Positions 1 through 7,832 of a stretch of DNA of 38,473 nt are shown one piece after another. The stretch covers positions 1 through 38,473 of the forward strand of contig JAPMOS010000260.1 in assembly GCA_027972325.1 (NCBI GenBank), read 5' to 3'. Each line of letters opens with the position of its first letter. Positions within the stretch are counted from its first letter, which is position 1. The notes beneath the pieces were generated by a model. It made no database searches. It was not told the DNA's origin and saw nothing but the letters and a program-made list of their open reading frames with translations. The translations under genes and the position numbers were made by a program. This DNA is from Paratrimastix pyriformis. Taxonomy: Eukaryota; Preaxostyla; Paratrimastigidae.

Positions 1-113
1 GTAGATCCTATGTTAATATTGAGTTTGGATCTTCATACATAGATCTTATAGATGATTCCTGTAGTATATGTTGCTTCCATGTTTATAGTATATAATAATA
101 TAACTGTATTTCT

Positions 114-713
114 TTAAATAGATTTCTCTAATAATTTATTAAATAATTCTTGTTGTTCACGATTTTTCTCTTTGGATTTCATCTGAGGAAAATATAAAAG
201 GAACTCATCCAACTTTAGATGCTTTAGTATGTTATGTATTAGAAAGTTATAATTCAGGAAAGTTTTGCGTGTCTGCTTCTTACATTGATTATATCTCGCT
301 TGGATCTTATTAAACATCTGTCGTATTTCTTGGATCTGATCTGCCGTAAATTCAGGCAGCTTTCGACTTGACACTCGTGAAAGAATATAGAATATGTTCT
401 CATTATAGACTGTCAGATTCAATTGTTTCAATATCTTCCTCATCACTTTGTATGTGATATCCGATGATGCCATCTTCCGAACTTCGATCTCTTTCTGGAT
501 TTCTTGAATCACATCATCTGGAACATCACGTTCCGTCTTTCCTTGATAACTATTCAACATCTCATCCAAATGATGCATCCTCTTATACATCACTCGCGAC
601 TTATACATTGTCCCATCACATGACGACACCGATGATTCGAATTCTATTGGCTCAGCAAGACCACATGTTGGACACACATTATATCCATCCGATACGATCT
701 TCTCTGTCCACAT
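114..713 (-). CDS. Poxvirus VLTF3-like late transcription factor (fossil, looks broken)
   Basis: The 199-residue frame matches the conserved body of the VLTF3/A2-like late transcription factor family of NCLDVs. Visible family marks are a zinc-ribbon half CPTCG at about residues 14-18, the core RKTFLNYNFLIHNILKHL at about 147-164, and the C-terminal FPQMKSKEKNREQQELF at about 175-191. In poxviruses the protein directs transcription of late genes in the cytoplasmic factory. The family normally has a second Cys pair ahead of the first; coding-like sequence for the N-terminal part lies upstream on this strand, so the gene looks broken, with about one break. It is transcribed away from the next gene, and the two share the 911-1,001 gap. 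Family assignment is confident; activity is not implied. Confidence 0.82.
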   Translation of the reverse strand: MWTEKIVSDGYNVCPTCGLAEPIEFESSVSSCDGTMYKSRVMYKRMHHLDEMLNSYQGKTERDVPDDVIQEIQKEIEVRKMASSDITYKVMRKILKQLNLTVYNENIFYILSRVSSRKLPEFTADQIQEIRQMFNKIQARYNQCKKQTRKTFLNYNFLIHNILKHLKLDEFLLYFPQMKSKEKNREQQELFNKLLEKSI

Positions 714-910
714 TCACAGAGATTGTTCGGATCTTTGGGCTTATGAAAGAGGTGCTTCAATGGAACAATCTTTTCGGTGTTGGTTTATTCTGCATCATCT
801 TGTCTAACTCATCAAATAGAGCATCATCTGACAGTTCAGAAGATGACGATACTTCCGGGCTAATAGCCTCATTCAGTTTTTCAAATATCTATGATACTTT
901 GTTTTCTTAA

Positions 911-1001
911 CCATAAATGTTGTCATAATATACATAGATATATGGAATTTATTTTTATATAAATTAATTTAAAGAATTATATGTTATAATACTATATATA
1001 T
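911..1001. promoter_or_regulatory. Divergent AT-rich promoter region
   Basis: This very AT-rich gap separates a leftward gene (VLTF3-like) from a rightward one (94 residues). It holds TATATATA and a TTTAAAGAA word at about 968-976, close to the start at 1,002. Similar words stand before the starts at 1,372 and 2,152, which suggests a shared viral promoter element. Confidence 0.4.
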
Positions 1002-1286
1002 ATGTATTATAAACCAACTATTACTGTCAGTGGTGAATGTGAAAATCTTCATAAAAATATGTCGGTATTTGACATCTTACAACAATGCCATGCCAAGTTA
1101 TCAATTAATAATCATGATGTGACTCCAAATATGGGACTTATCAAACTGATGTCTCAACTAACTCAAGACAAAAATAAACAACAAATTCGTGAAAAACAAC
1201 AAGAAGAGGCCAATCGGATTAATAGGTTAGAAGAATTACTAGGAATGAATAAAAAAATCAACAAACGAAAATCAAATCGACGATAA
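1002..1286 (+). CDS. Small basic hypothetical protein, 94 residues
   Basis: I do not recognise this protein. It starts at an ATG just after an AT-rich promoter-like stretch. The second half is strongly charged and helical, with a likely coiled coil at about residues 55-85 rich in Lys, Gln, Glu and Leu. The C-terminus is very basic (KINKRKSNRR), which would suit nucleic-acid binding. It lies in the AT-rich giant-virus-like segment, in line with two further rightward genes that have similar upstream words. Base composition and spacing support a real gene, but no function can be assigned. Confidence 0.5.
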   Translation: MYYKPTITVSGECENLHKNMSVFDILQQCHAKLSINNHDVTPNMGLIKLMSQLTQDKNKQQIREKQQEEANRINRLEELLGMNKKINKRKSNRR

Positions 1287-1330
1287 TTATAACTACGTAT
1301 AAATATATTGGTTTTTCTTTATTTGTAAAC

Positions 1331-1346
1331 TATTTAAAGAAAAAAC
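1331..1346 (+). promoter_or_regulatory. TTTAAAGAAAAA promoter-like word
   Basis: TATTTAAAGAAAAAAC lies about 26 nt before the ATG at 1,372. Nearly the same word precedes the next gene at 2,152, and a weaker form precedes 1,002. Repetition at equivalent positions suggests a promoter core of this viral segment. Confidence 0.45.
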
Positions 1347-1371
1347 ATGTTACTATATTATAGATAGAAGA

Positions 1372-2079
1372 ATGAACAAAGATTTAGAAGCAATGTGCGA
1401 TCATTTTGATGATTTGATTAATGTCGCCACACATTTTGATATTGTCCTCATGAATCTACAAATTGATGACAACTTTTTTGAGAAGACACAAATCATAGAT
1501 ATATGCGAGGATCAATTTGATAGACTCAATTCTATCGTGGATGAAATTCGTGATATGAATTGTAATAACAAAGATCATTTAGATTTCATATCCAATAAAT
1601 ATGGAAAGTTACGACTAGACGCTCTTACTACATTATTCAATTCAATAAAATCATATTTCCTTCATCTCAATCGGACCACTATAGAAGACTATTATATGGG
1701 GAATCATACAGATGCAGGTGATATATACTTGTTTGGCTTCATAGGAAGTAATCAATATACATTATTAGAATGTGAAAAGCTATACGAACAATCAAAAAAA
1801 TATAAGGGAGAAGGTAATTCGGAATTAAAACTCGTTCCTTTCGATTTTAATGATCCATTCAAAAGTGCAAATCGCGAAAAAATATTAAAAACAGTGGTGA
1901 AAACACTCAACAAAATAACTTTGCCTCATAAAGATGACTCTTCATCTGATGATGATAAAGGAACTATTTATGGTGATGCTATTAAATCATTCAATAAAAA
2001 GGTGTTCAAAAAGATGAGTAAAAAACGGGAAAAAAACACGATGACACTTCTTCTGATGAAGATACCGATAGTTAATTAA
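1372..2079 (+). CDS. Hypothetical helical protein with acidic tail (fossil, 3' end looks broken)
   Basis: This is an unrecognised protein of about 235 residues. The first 110 residues are mostly helical and acidic. The middle has a short Gly/aromatic stretch at about 122-130. The region from about 187 is an Asp/Ser-rich acidic run followed by a Lys-rich patch, a pattern common in viral structural or DNA-associated proteins. The very end reads unlike the rest, so the gene may be broken near its stop. A strong TTTAAAGAAA-type word stands upstream. It sits between two other rightward genes of similar composition. No domain was identified. Confidence 0.5.
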   Translation: MNKDLEAMCDHFDDLINVATHFDIVLMNLQIDDNFFEKTQIIDICEDQFDRLNSIVDEIRDMNCNNKDHLDFISNKYGKLRLDALTTLFNSIKSYFLHLNRTTIEDYYMGNHTDAGDIYLFGFIGSNQYTLLECEKLYEQSKKYKGEGNSELKLVPFDFNDPFKSANREKILKTVVKTLNKITLPHKDDSSSDDDKGTIYGDAIKSFNKKVFKKMSKKREKNTMTLLLMKIPIVN

Positions 2080-2105
2080 TATAATATACTTTTCTTTAAT
2101 TTTAA

Positions 2106-2123
2106 AGTTATTTAAAGAAAAAA
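2106..2123 (+). promoter_or_regulatory. TTTAAAGAAAAA promoter-like word
   Basis: TTATTTAAAGAAAAAATG lies about 30 nt before the ATG at 2,152, in the same arrangement as the word at 1,331-1,346 before the preceding gene. Confidence 0.45.
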
Positions 2124-2151
2124 TGTATAGTATCTGTATAAGAGCAATAGT

Positions 2152-2610
2152 ATGAGATATATCAACAAGAATGATTCCAACCAAATCATATATTTAGCTT
2201 GTCATTCCGACGGTATCATTAGATTTTTACATAGAAAATCAAGTCGAGAATTCTTAATAGAGTGTGCTAATGTGTTTAATTTACTGATTTCTGTATATAG
2301 TAATATACAAGCGGAACTTAATAGTATGAGACAGGGATTTAATTCTCCTGAAGATCTAAATAAGTTTAAATCCATATCAGATTTATATACGTCATATGTA
2401 GATGCTCTAGAAAAGATGCATAAATATATTGTAGATTATTACAATGAACTATTTGTAATCGTCGAAGAGGATAAGATCAAATTTAACCCAGATAATAAAA
2501 GTTTGGAAATCTCCGAAGAATACAATCGATATCACAATGAATATGATAAATTAAATCATTTTTATGACTTTGCGAAACGTGGTTTATATATAAACCCATA
2601 TAATGATTGA
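2152..2610 (+). CDS. Hypothetical helical protein, 152 residues
   Basis: I do not recognise this protein. It is predicted to be almost entirely helical and is rich in Asn, Tyr, Asp and Lys, as expected for an AT-rich viral coding sequence. It has no signal peptide or membrane span. The start is an ATG about 30 nt after a TTTAAAGAAAAA word. It faces the leftward zinc-finger gene, and the two stop codons are only about 46 nt apart. It may be a distant relative of the preceding 235-residue protein (similar size of helical blocks and composition), but I cannot show that by eye. Confidence 0.5.
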   Translation: MRYINKNDSNQIIYLACHSDGIIRFLHRKSSREFLIECANVFNLLISVYSNIQAELNSMRQGFNSPEDLNKFKSISDLYTSYVDALEKMHKYIVDYYNELFVIVEEDKIKFNPDNKSLEISEEYNRYHNEYDKLNHFYDFAKRGLYINPYND

Positions 2611-2656
2611 TAAGTAATCAATAGTATTAGGTATTTAATATTATTGATCATTTCTT

Positions 2657-3076
2657 TTAATTCATTGCAGAAAGAGCCGCTTGATGAACTGCACTCTTTA
2701 AATGTCTCGCACGATGGGCAATTCCATATGTCGTTCCACATACTGAACATGTTTCCTTCACACTCTTCATTGCATTCATCTGATTGCGATGTTCCTGATT
2801 GTAAACTTTTTGACGTTCTTTTCTTTTCTTGATCATTTCTGGATCCTCTTGTTTCACGACTCCTTTTAATGCTTCTTGTTTGGCTTTTTCCTTTTCTTCA
2901 TAATGCTCCAGTAATGCTTGTTTATATTCACTTCCCAACTTAGTGCCATACATCATCTCTTGATCAACAAGTTTACGATGCTGTTCTGATTCGATATGTC
3001 CATCACGTTCTCCACGATGATAGAGTGCACCACAGAGATAACAGCATTCGATTGAGCTTTTTGTTTGTCGTTTCAT
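2657..3076 (-). CDS. Two-zinc-finger protein, matrin/U1-like C2H2 type
   Basis: The protein has 139 residues with two zinc fingers of the C-x2-C ... H-x5-H type. The first is at about residues 12-33 (CYLCG ... HIESEQH) and the second at about 109-131 (CSVCG ... HLKSAVH). Between them lies a long Lys/Glu-rich helical linker. Such matrin/U1-like fingers bind RNA or DNA and occur in several amoeba giant viruses, as I recall. The start is supported by an AT-rich leader with an ATAAAGAAAT word about 25 nt upstream. It converges on the 152-residue gene. The recombinase of element A (8,375-10,162) has a finger of the same spacing. Function is unknown beyond nucleic-acid binding. Confidence 0.6.
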   Translation of the reverse strand: MKRQTKSSIECCYLCGALYHRGERDGHIESEQHRKLVDQEMMYGTKLGSEYKQALLEHYEEKEKAKQEALKGVVKQEDPEMIKKRKERQKVYNQEHRNQMNAMKSVKETCSVCGTTYGIAHRARHLKSAVHQAALSAMN

Positions 3077-3778
3077 TCTAGTATATTATAATATAATAAT
3101 ATTTCTTTATATTCTTTTTCTTGAAACTCACTCAGTTTATCATGAGCTGAATGTATGAGACGATAATTAATAGATGATGATCTAAAGTGATGATAAAAAA
3201 GATACTGAAGGATATAGTAAAATGAAATGTCATATCTTTTCCCCCTAATTTTCCCACTCTCCCCCGAAATTTCTCCTGTTGACGACCTTTATGTTTATCA
3301 TTCTTTCGTATTTTCTATGTGATTTCCATCTTGGTTTATTGAGTTATTCAACGAGTTACTATTGAGTTACTTTATGTAGTTACTGAAAATTCTCATCATA
3401 CTTGATTTTCATTCTTCTGATGTAAATCATCTATGAAATATCACTAAAAATAGTTACTCAAAAGTCGAAAAACGACCTAATTCTTACCAGGAAATACCCC
3501 TATTTTCCCCAATAATCTTCCCTATTTACACCCTTTGGGTAACTTTCTTGTGTTCAATCTCCTGACGTAAACCCATCATAAAGCTCATTACCTCTATGAC
3601 ACGAACTTTTGAGTAACTCTTTAATAACTCCTTTAGTAACTCCTTAAATATAACTACTTATATGATCTTATATCAACATAACTTATTAATATCTATTAAA
3701 ATACAATCATAAATATTAATAGTTAATAAGTTACTGAAGAGTTACTGAAATAATAGATCATATAGGGTATCCATAATA
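3077..3778. other. Gene-free AT-rich stretch with clustered GTTACT words
   Basis: No convincing gene is seen in these 700 bases. From about 3,340 to 3,750 the word GTTACT, often inside GAGTTACT, and its complement AGTAAC occur about eight times on both strands. A C-rich pyrimidine tract lies at about 3,240-3,280. The cluster could be iteron-like binding sites or simple decay products of a repeat. Confidence 0.4.
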
Positions 3779-3838
3779 AGATGTCCCGACTTCATCATAC
3801 CACGGCTGCGCCGTGCATGATGAGCCGGAACATCCCAA
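3779..3838. repeat. Imperfect palindrome at the segment edge
   Basis: The inner core CACGGC-TGC-GCCGTG (3,801-3,815) is flanked by TCATCAT and ATGATGA, and the pairing continues outward with a few mismatches (GATGTCCCG against CGGAACATC). The arms are about 27 nt. It is the only GC-rich feature in this AT-rich part and sits about 100 bp before the PLV-like sequence begins. It could be a transcription-terminating hairpin or the end of a small mobile element. Confidence 0.55.
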
Positions 3839-4034
3839 CCATATTAAGAAGATCATAATAGGGAAAGATAAGAGTAGAGTGGAGGCGCGAGCCGACATGA
3901 TACGATATGAACACAAGGCTGTGCAACCAGCGAGGGGCGTTCACCGGCGGTGTTTGGAGCGTGCCGCAGATTAGCACCAGCATCATTGCGCGGACGAGCT
4001 CAGGCGCGCAAAGCACAAATACAGCGTCCATCTG

Positions 4035-5966
4035 TTGGGGTTGATGCCGTGTGCTGCAGGTCCGATCGTAGTTGATATACTGAGTCCGAACACGTTCACT
4101 TCCGCGCCCGAAGCGGCCATCTCGATTGATAACCGGGCGACAAGCATCCAGTTCGTTGGGTCGCTTGCCATGCTTCATGTCGTGCCGTTTATGTGGGTCA
4201 TCCTTCAGAATGCGACGAGCGTGGTGGCCTCGACCTATCCAATCCGTCCACCGAGTGCTCCGACGCGTGAGAAGCTGGTCCTCACGATGAACGATCTCAG
4301 CGATTCCATGTTCAGCATCAACGGTGGCATTGGCCGGATATTTAGGCCTGATGCGACACGCGCCCTCGTGATCAACTCCATCGCGTCCGAGTCGTACACC
4401 ACAATGAGCAGCGCACTCAAGCTCACGTATGGCGGCTACACGACAGGGTTTGTATCGCGTGCAGCAGATGGGGTCCTCAGCATGACCACAGGATCGTCAA
4501 CGGCAACCAACTCCAGCATCGTGCTGCGTGATGCGACTGGCGCGAGCGCCTTCACCACACTCTCAACCAACGGCGCGGCGACGATTGGCGGCATCCTCAC
4601 TGTTCCATCGGTTGCGTCGGCGGGAAACCTCAAGTTGCTTCTGAGCGGTTCGAACACAACGTGTGGGGTGTACTGGGGAGGCTCGACGGCGGGATCTGGT
4701 CTTGATGGCGTGGGCACTCCGCCTTCCTGCGCGCCACTCACACTAACGGGAAACTGCTTGCGGCTCAAGACAGGAACCTCAACCGCAGGAACTGGTCTCA
4801 TCGTCGAGGATAACAGCGGTGCCGTCAACTTTGCCGTGAACACATCCGGTGCGTCATACTCCCGTGGAAATCACATCCTTGGCGGTACGCTGACCGTTGG
4901 TGGAACGACCTCCGCGAGCTTGCTGGGGACCGATTCAACGGGTCTTGTCGTTGCACGCACTGCTTCGATCAACTCGGTGATAAATACCTATGCCCTCCGC
5001 GCTGGTGACGGGTCGTGCGGCTTTCACAAAGTTACTGGACCTGTCGGAAGCACGTTGCGGCTGGTGTTGAACGGCACAGATCCAAACTGGGGGATGTATT
5101 ACTCAGCCGTTGGCGCTACCGCACTGAACACTAACATCTATGCGCCCGGTTGCAGCCCGATTGGTTTGACTGGCCCAGCAATCCATCTGAGCACATACAA
5201 CGCTGACTCGGCGGGTTTCGTTTATGAGTCGACAAGCGGAACATCTGGAACGACAGCAGTGCCGCAATTCGCAGTGAACGCGCTCACGGGCAACACGTAC
5301 GTGAACGGGACTCTCACCGTCAACGGTTCAACTCTTCGCCTCGGCAACAGTCCAAGTGCGACCATTGCAAGCGCTAACAAGCTCAACCTCGAGTCCGATT
5401 ATGATCAAGTCGTGATTGGCGGCGACGCCACCAGCGTGCTCTATAATGCAGACGTTTCGAACTTCGGACTGGTGCTTCGCGCTGATGGGGCTGACGCGTT
5501 TCGGATCAGCAAGTCACGGATCGTTTCACCCGTCATCCTGGCCACAAATCTGGGGTCTTCGGGTGACGCTGTTGACGTGCGCATTGATTCTGATGGCCGG
5601 CTCGGTATGGCGCCATCTGCAGCCAAGTACAAGACCGATATCGTCGACATGCAGGACACATCTGCTATCTATCAGCTCCATCCCGTTAACTTCCACTACA
5701 AAGCCGATGCCAACAGGACGAAATGCTACGGTTTGATAGCCGATGAAGCCTTTACCGTCTGTCCGGATCTGGTACGGATGAAGGATGGTGAAGTGGAGGG
5801 CCTCTACGAGCACAAGTTACCGTTTATGATGCTGAATGAGCTGCAGAAGCTCCATACGACAGTCACGGAACAGCGAGTCACCATCGCGTCCCTGCAAGCT
5901 CAAGTTGATGACCTGCGCTCCGGCATGGCGGCGCTGCTTGAGCTGGTGAAGTCGAAGCTGCAGTAA
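4035..5966 (+). CDS. Fibre/spike protein with C-terminal S74 chaperone domain (partial copy)
   Basis: The frame encodes 643 residues that match the C-terminal part of the 1,043-residue protein at 33,039-36,170. The body is rich in Gly, Ser, Thr and Ala with short beta-type repeats (LTVGGTT, LTVNGST), as in trimeric phage and viral fibres. The end is a peptidase S74 / intramolecular chaperone domain. SAAKYKTDI begins at about residue 528, where Ser and the downstream Lys fit the self-cleavage site, and CYGLIADEA and a terminal coiled coil (QAQVDDLRSGMAALLEL) follow. In this family the domain helps trimer folding and is then cut off. As an element-A gene at the element's left edge it is incomplete. 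Confidence 0.75.
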   Translation: MGLMPCAAGPIVVDILSPNTFTSAPEAAISIDNRATSIQFVGSLAMLHVVPFMWVILQNATSVVASTYPIRPPSAPTREKLVLTMNDLSDSMFSINGGIGRIFRPDATRALVINSIASESYTTMSSALKLTYGGYTTGFVSRAADGVLSMTTGSSTATNSSIVLRDATGASAFTTLSTNGAATIGGILTVPSVASAGNLKLLLSGSNTTCGVYWGGSTAGSGLDGVGTPPSCAPLTLTGNCLRLKTGTSTAGTGLIVEDNSGAVNFAVNTSGASYSRGNHILGGTLTVGGTTSASLLGTDSTGLVVARTASINSVINTYALRAGDGSCGFHKVTGPVGSTLRLVLNGTDPNWGMYYSAVGATALNTNIYAPGCSPIGLTGPAIHLSTYNADSAGFVYESTSGTSGTTAVPQFAVNALTGNTYVNGTLTVNGSTLRLGNSPSATIASANKLNLESDYDQVVIGGDATSVLYNADVSNFGLVLRADGADAFRISKSRIVSPVILATNLGSSGDAVDVRIDSDGRLGMAPSAAKYKTDIVDMQDTSAIYQLHPVNFHYKADANRTKCYGLIADEAFTVCPDLVRMKDGEVEGLYEHKLPFMMLNELQKLHTTVTEQRVTIASLQAQVDDLRSGMAALLELVKSKLQ

Positions 5967-6018
5967 AGCGTGCCATTTTTCGGTTGCTCTCGTAGGTGTC
6001 TATTTTTTCCAAGTCGAA

Positions 6019-6954
6019 ATGGCTGCACCAGCACAAGCAATCTCTGCTCAAGTCAAAGCACTCCAAGCAGATCTTCAGGCGCGTTCCGCTGCTGCGACGG
6101 TGATGGAACCAGTGAACGTGCCACCCCCTCCCACGCTTGCCGTCGATCCGGCCGGCGTTCCCAATCCTCCTGTTGAACCCACAGACGAGATCGTGGAGAT
6201 TGAGTTCGCGGACAAGGTGAAGCGCAACATCAAGGCTTCATGGCAGCGTCAAGTTCCCCTTCTCGCGTCGAGCAAGATCATGAGGAGCTCACTCAAGTTT
6301 GACCGTTACATCTTTCCCCTTCTGAACGGCGACACGTTGCGTTGGAGTGAGGACGTGGACACAAAGCGCGAGCTCGGTGAGATGGTAGAGGAGCTGCGCT
6401 GCTACGGAATGGCGCTTTCGGAAGGGCAACTCCAGTCGGTGTCGGACGGCAGCGGCTTCACGCGCCAGATCAACAAGGTGCGCGACTACATCAACTCTCA
6501 TGAGACCGCATGCTTCAACCGATCGTACCGAAACGCAACTACGCAGTTTGCCGCGCAATGGGACAAGTATGTTGCCGTCCTTGGCGCGAAGCTCCAATGC
6601 GAGAAGATGGAATCGCTCAAGTTCACGCTGCTCCGTGATACGGTAGTGTCGAAGGATATCTACAGCTTGCTTGATCTGAACCTCAAGTATCGCAACGTCG
6701 TGTATGAGTTCTTCGACTGGTTTGACGCGTTTGTGATCAGAGGCGACCGGGAAGGTCTCGTGCGGCGGACTGTGGATGTCGCGCTGAACATCGACATGAG
6801 TGTGTTGAATGGCGCCTCAGATGTGATGTCGATCGTGAGCAACATCTTAACCAGCTTCAAGGGCGCAAATATCAACAAGGAGACGATAATCGCCAAGCTC
6901 GCAAGCATTGCGCAAGTCAGTGAGCTTCGTGGACAGGGTGAGACATCGGCCTGA
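6019..6954 (+). CDS. Hypothetical protein, 311 residues, paired with the fibre gene
   Basis: I do not recognise this protein. The N-terminal 60 residues are Ala/Pro-rich and probably disordered, with a short coiled coil first. From about residue 60 the protein is helical and charged, with conserved stretches such as SSLKFDRYIFPLLNGD and YEFFDWFDAFVI. There is no membrane span or zinc site. The ATG at 6,019 is preceded by a T6 run at 6,003-6,008, the start context seen across this element family. A close copy follows the second fibre gene (36,223-37,153), and the fibre-to-gene spacing is conserved. This suggests a fibre-linked role such as assembly or attachment. Confidence 0.65.
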   Translation: MAAPAQAISAQVKALQADLQARSAAATVMEPVNVPPPPTLAVDPAGVPNPPVEPTDEIVEIEFADKVKRNIKASWQRQVPLLASSKIMRSSLKFDRYIFPLLNGDTLRWSEDVDTKRELGEMVEELRCYGMALSEGQLQSVSDGSGFTRQINKVRDYINSHETACFNRSYRNATTQFAAQWDKYVAVLGAKLQCEKMESLKFTLLRDTVVSKDIYSLLDLNLKYRNVVYEFFDWFDAFVIRGDREGLVRRTVDVALNIDMSVLNGASDVMSIVSNILTSFKGANINKETIIAKLASIAQVSELRGQGETSA

Positions 6955-7004
6955 ATCCACAATGGGCAAAAGTGACCAGTTTTGGCGCCCGTGAGCGCGT
7001 CCGA

Positions 7005-7032
7005 TTTTTTCATGTCGTCAAAACACTCCACA
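7005..7032 (+). promoter_or_regulatory. T-run start context
   Basis: T6 at 7,005-7,010 is followed by CATGTCGTC and an A/C-rich stretch before the ATG at 7,033. The same layout (T5-7, then 8-20 nt, often with a CG, then ATG) precedes many genes of elements A and B. It decides for the ATG at 7,033 over the ATG at 7,012 just upstream. Confidence 0.45.
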
Positions 7033-7671
7033 ATGGAAGCAGGAGCAGTTGCATTACCATTAGCCAGGTTGTCTCGACGCGAAGCAGCACTGAATATGCT
7101 GCCTGCGCCAACTCAGGCGAAGCCGAAGAAGCCTTCCGAGAAACCGGATATAAAGAAGGCTTGGACGAATTTGGAGGAAGCTGGCCGATCCTATTTTTGC
7201 ACAGACTGGCGTGGTCAGGCGGAGAGACAAATCGCATCGCGGAACAACTTCCGCAAGTTTGTGATCAGTTATGCTAAAGCGGAGGCGCGCGAGTTCCGTA
7301 AGAAGCCTGAGACGTACCACATGACGGAGGCCGAGAAAGCTGCCGTGAAACGAACCTATCAGGCAGCAAAGGATGCGGCGATTGCCCGTTTCGGAGACCC
7401 CACACGCTTGAACCCGGAAACCCATAAGGCGGAGCGGAAGGCGCTTATGAAGCGAATCAACGGAGAAGCCCTCAGGGCCTCAGCGAAACTGAGCGCATCA
7501 ATCCGCCGTGAAGGTGGCCACATGAATGGCTTTGGCGCGTCCCGCTATCCCGATATGGGAGGTGACTTCTATGATCGCCAGCGCGTTGAGGCGCCTTCAG
7601 AAGAGGAACAGGCACGCATAAGAGCCGTTCAGCAGCACGTCGCTGAACAAATGTGGCCAGGTCGCATCTAG
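7033..7671 (+). CDS. Basic hypothetical protein, about 212 residues
   Basis: This is an unrecognised, Lys/Arg/Ala-rich protein. The start chosen is the ATG at 7,033 because it follows the T-run context; the frame is open further upstream. The N-terminal 45 residues hold a basic Pro/Lys stretch (PTQAKPKKPSEKPDIKK). The middle is helical with several charged blocks (MTEAEKAAVKRTYQAAKD), and the end is less ordered. The composition suits a virion core or DNA-packaging protein, but this is inference. In element B the corresponding place after the 311-residue gene is taken by a 49-residue and a different basic 230-residue frame. Confidence 0.55.
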   Translation: MEAGAVALPLARLSRREAALNMLPAPTQAKPKKPSEKPDIKKAWTNLEEAGRSYFCTDWRGQAERQIASRNNFRKFVISYAKAEAREFRKKPETYHMTEAEKAAVKRTYQAAKDAAIARFGDPTRLNPETHKAERKALMKRINGEALRASAKLSASIRREGGHMNGFGASRYPDMGGDFYDRQRVEAPSEEEQARIRAVQQHVAEQMWPGRI

Positions 7672-7832
7672 ACGAAAACTGATTAAGGACCCCCGACCCC
7701 AGAAAAAGCAAGGCGCGGGAAAATAACCCGCCCGCCCAAAAATTTTCAAAATTTTGGGTTTTCTACTTTTTGAAAACTTTTTTTCACTTTTAAAAGAATT
7801 TCTGGGCGGCGAAAAAATATCTCGCCTTCAAA
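7672..7832. terminator. Intergenic hairpins and A/T-rich leader
   Basis: Two inverted repeats lie here: a G+C one around 7,716-7,734 (CGGGAAAATAACCCG) and an A+T one around 7,735-7,759 (CCCAAAAATTTTCAAAATTTTGGG). They are followed by T- and A-rich sequence leading to the ATG at 7,833. They may end the upstream transcript; no gene is seen. Confidence 0.35.

Larger units (their letters stand above)
1..3880. other. AT-rich giant-virus-derived (NCLDV-like) segment
   Basis: This stretch is clearly AT-richer than the rest of the window and carries five small, closely spaced genes on both strands without visible introns. One gene is a VLTF3-like late transcription factor, a hallmark of nucleocytoplasmic large DNA viruses. 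Short gaps between genes contain a repeated TTTAAAGAAA-type word about 25-40 nt before starts. The segment ends near an imperfect palindrome at 3,779-3,838, and GC-richer PLV-like sequence begins at about 3,937. I read it as a giant-virus fragment beside, or invaded by, a second element. At least two of its genes look broken, so it is treated as a fossil. Its left end lies outside the window. Confidence 0.6.
3937..6954 (+). repeat. 3-kb direct repeat, copy 1 (fibre 3' part + next gene)
   Basis: This stretch matches 34,193-37,153 in the same orientation over its whole length, with mostly synonymous differences. The exception is a window at about 5,330-5,580, where the two copies are clearly different. 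The repeat covers the 3' two-thirds of the fibre gene, the intergenic T-run promoter and the 311-residue gene, and stops after that gene. Confidence 0.85.

Noticed and set aside
464-910. 148-residue rightward open frame
   Set aside because: It lies opposite the VLTF3-like gene and its leader; the other strand shows family motifs, so this is a shadow.
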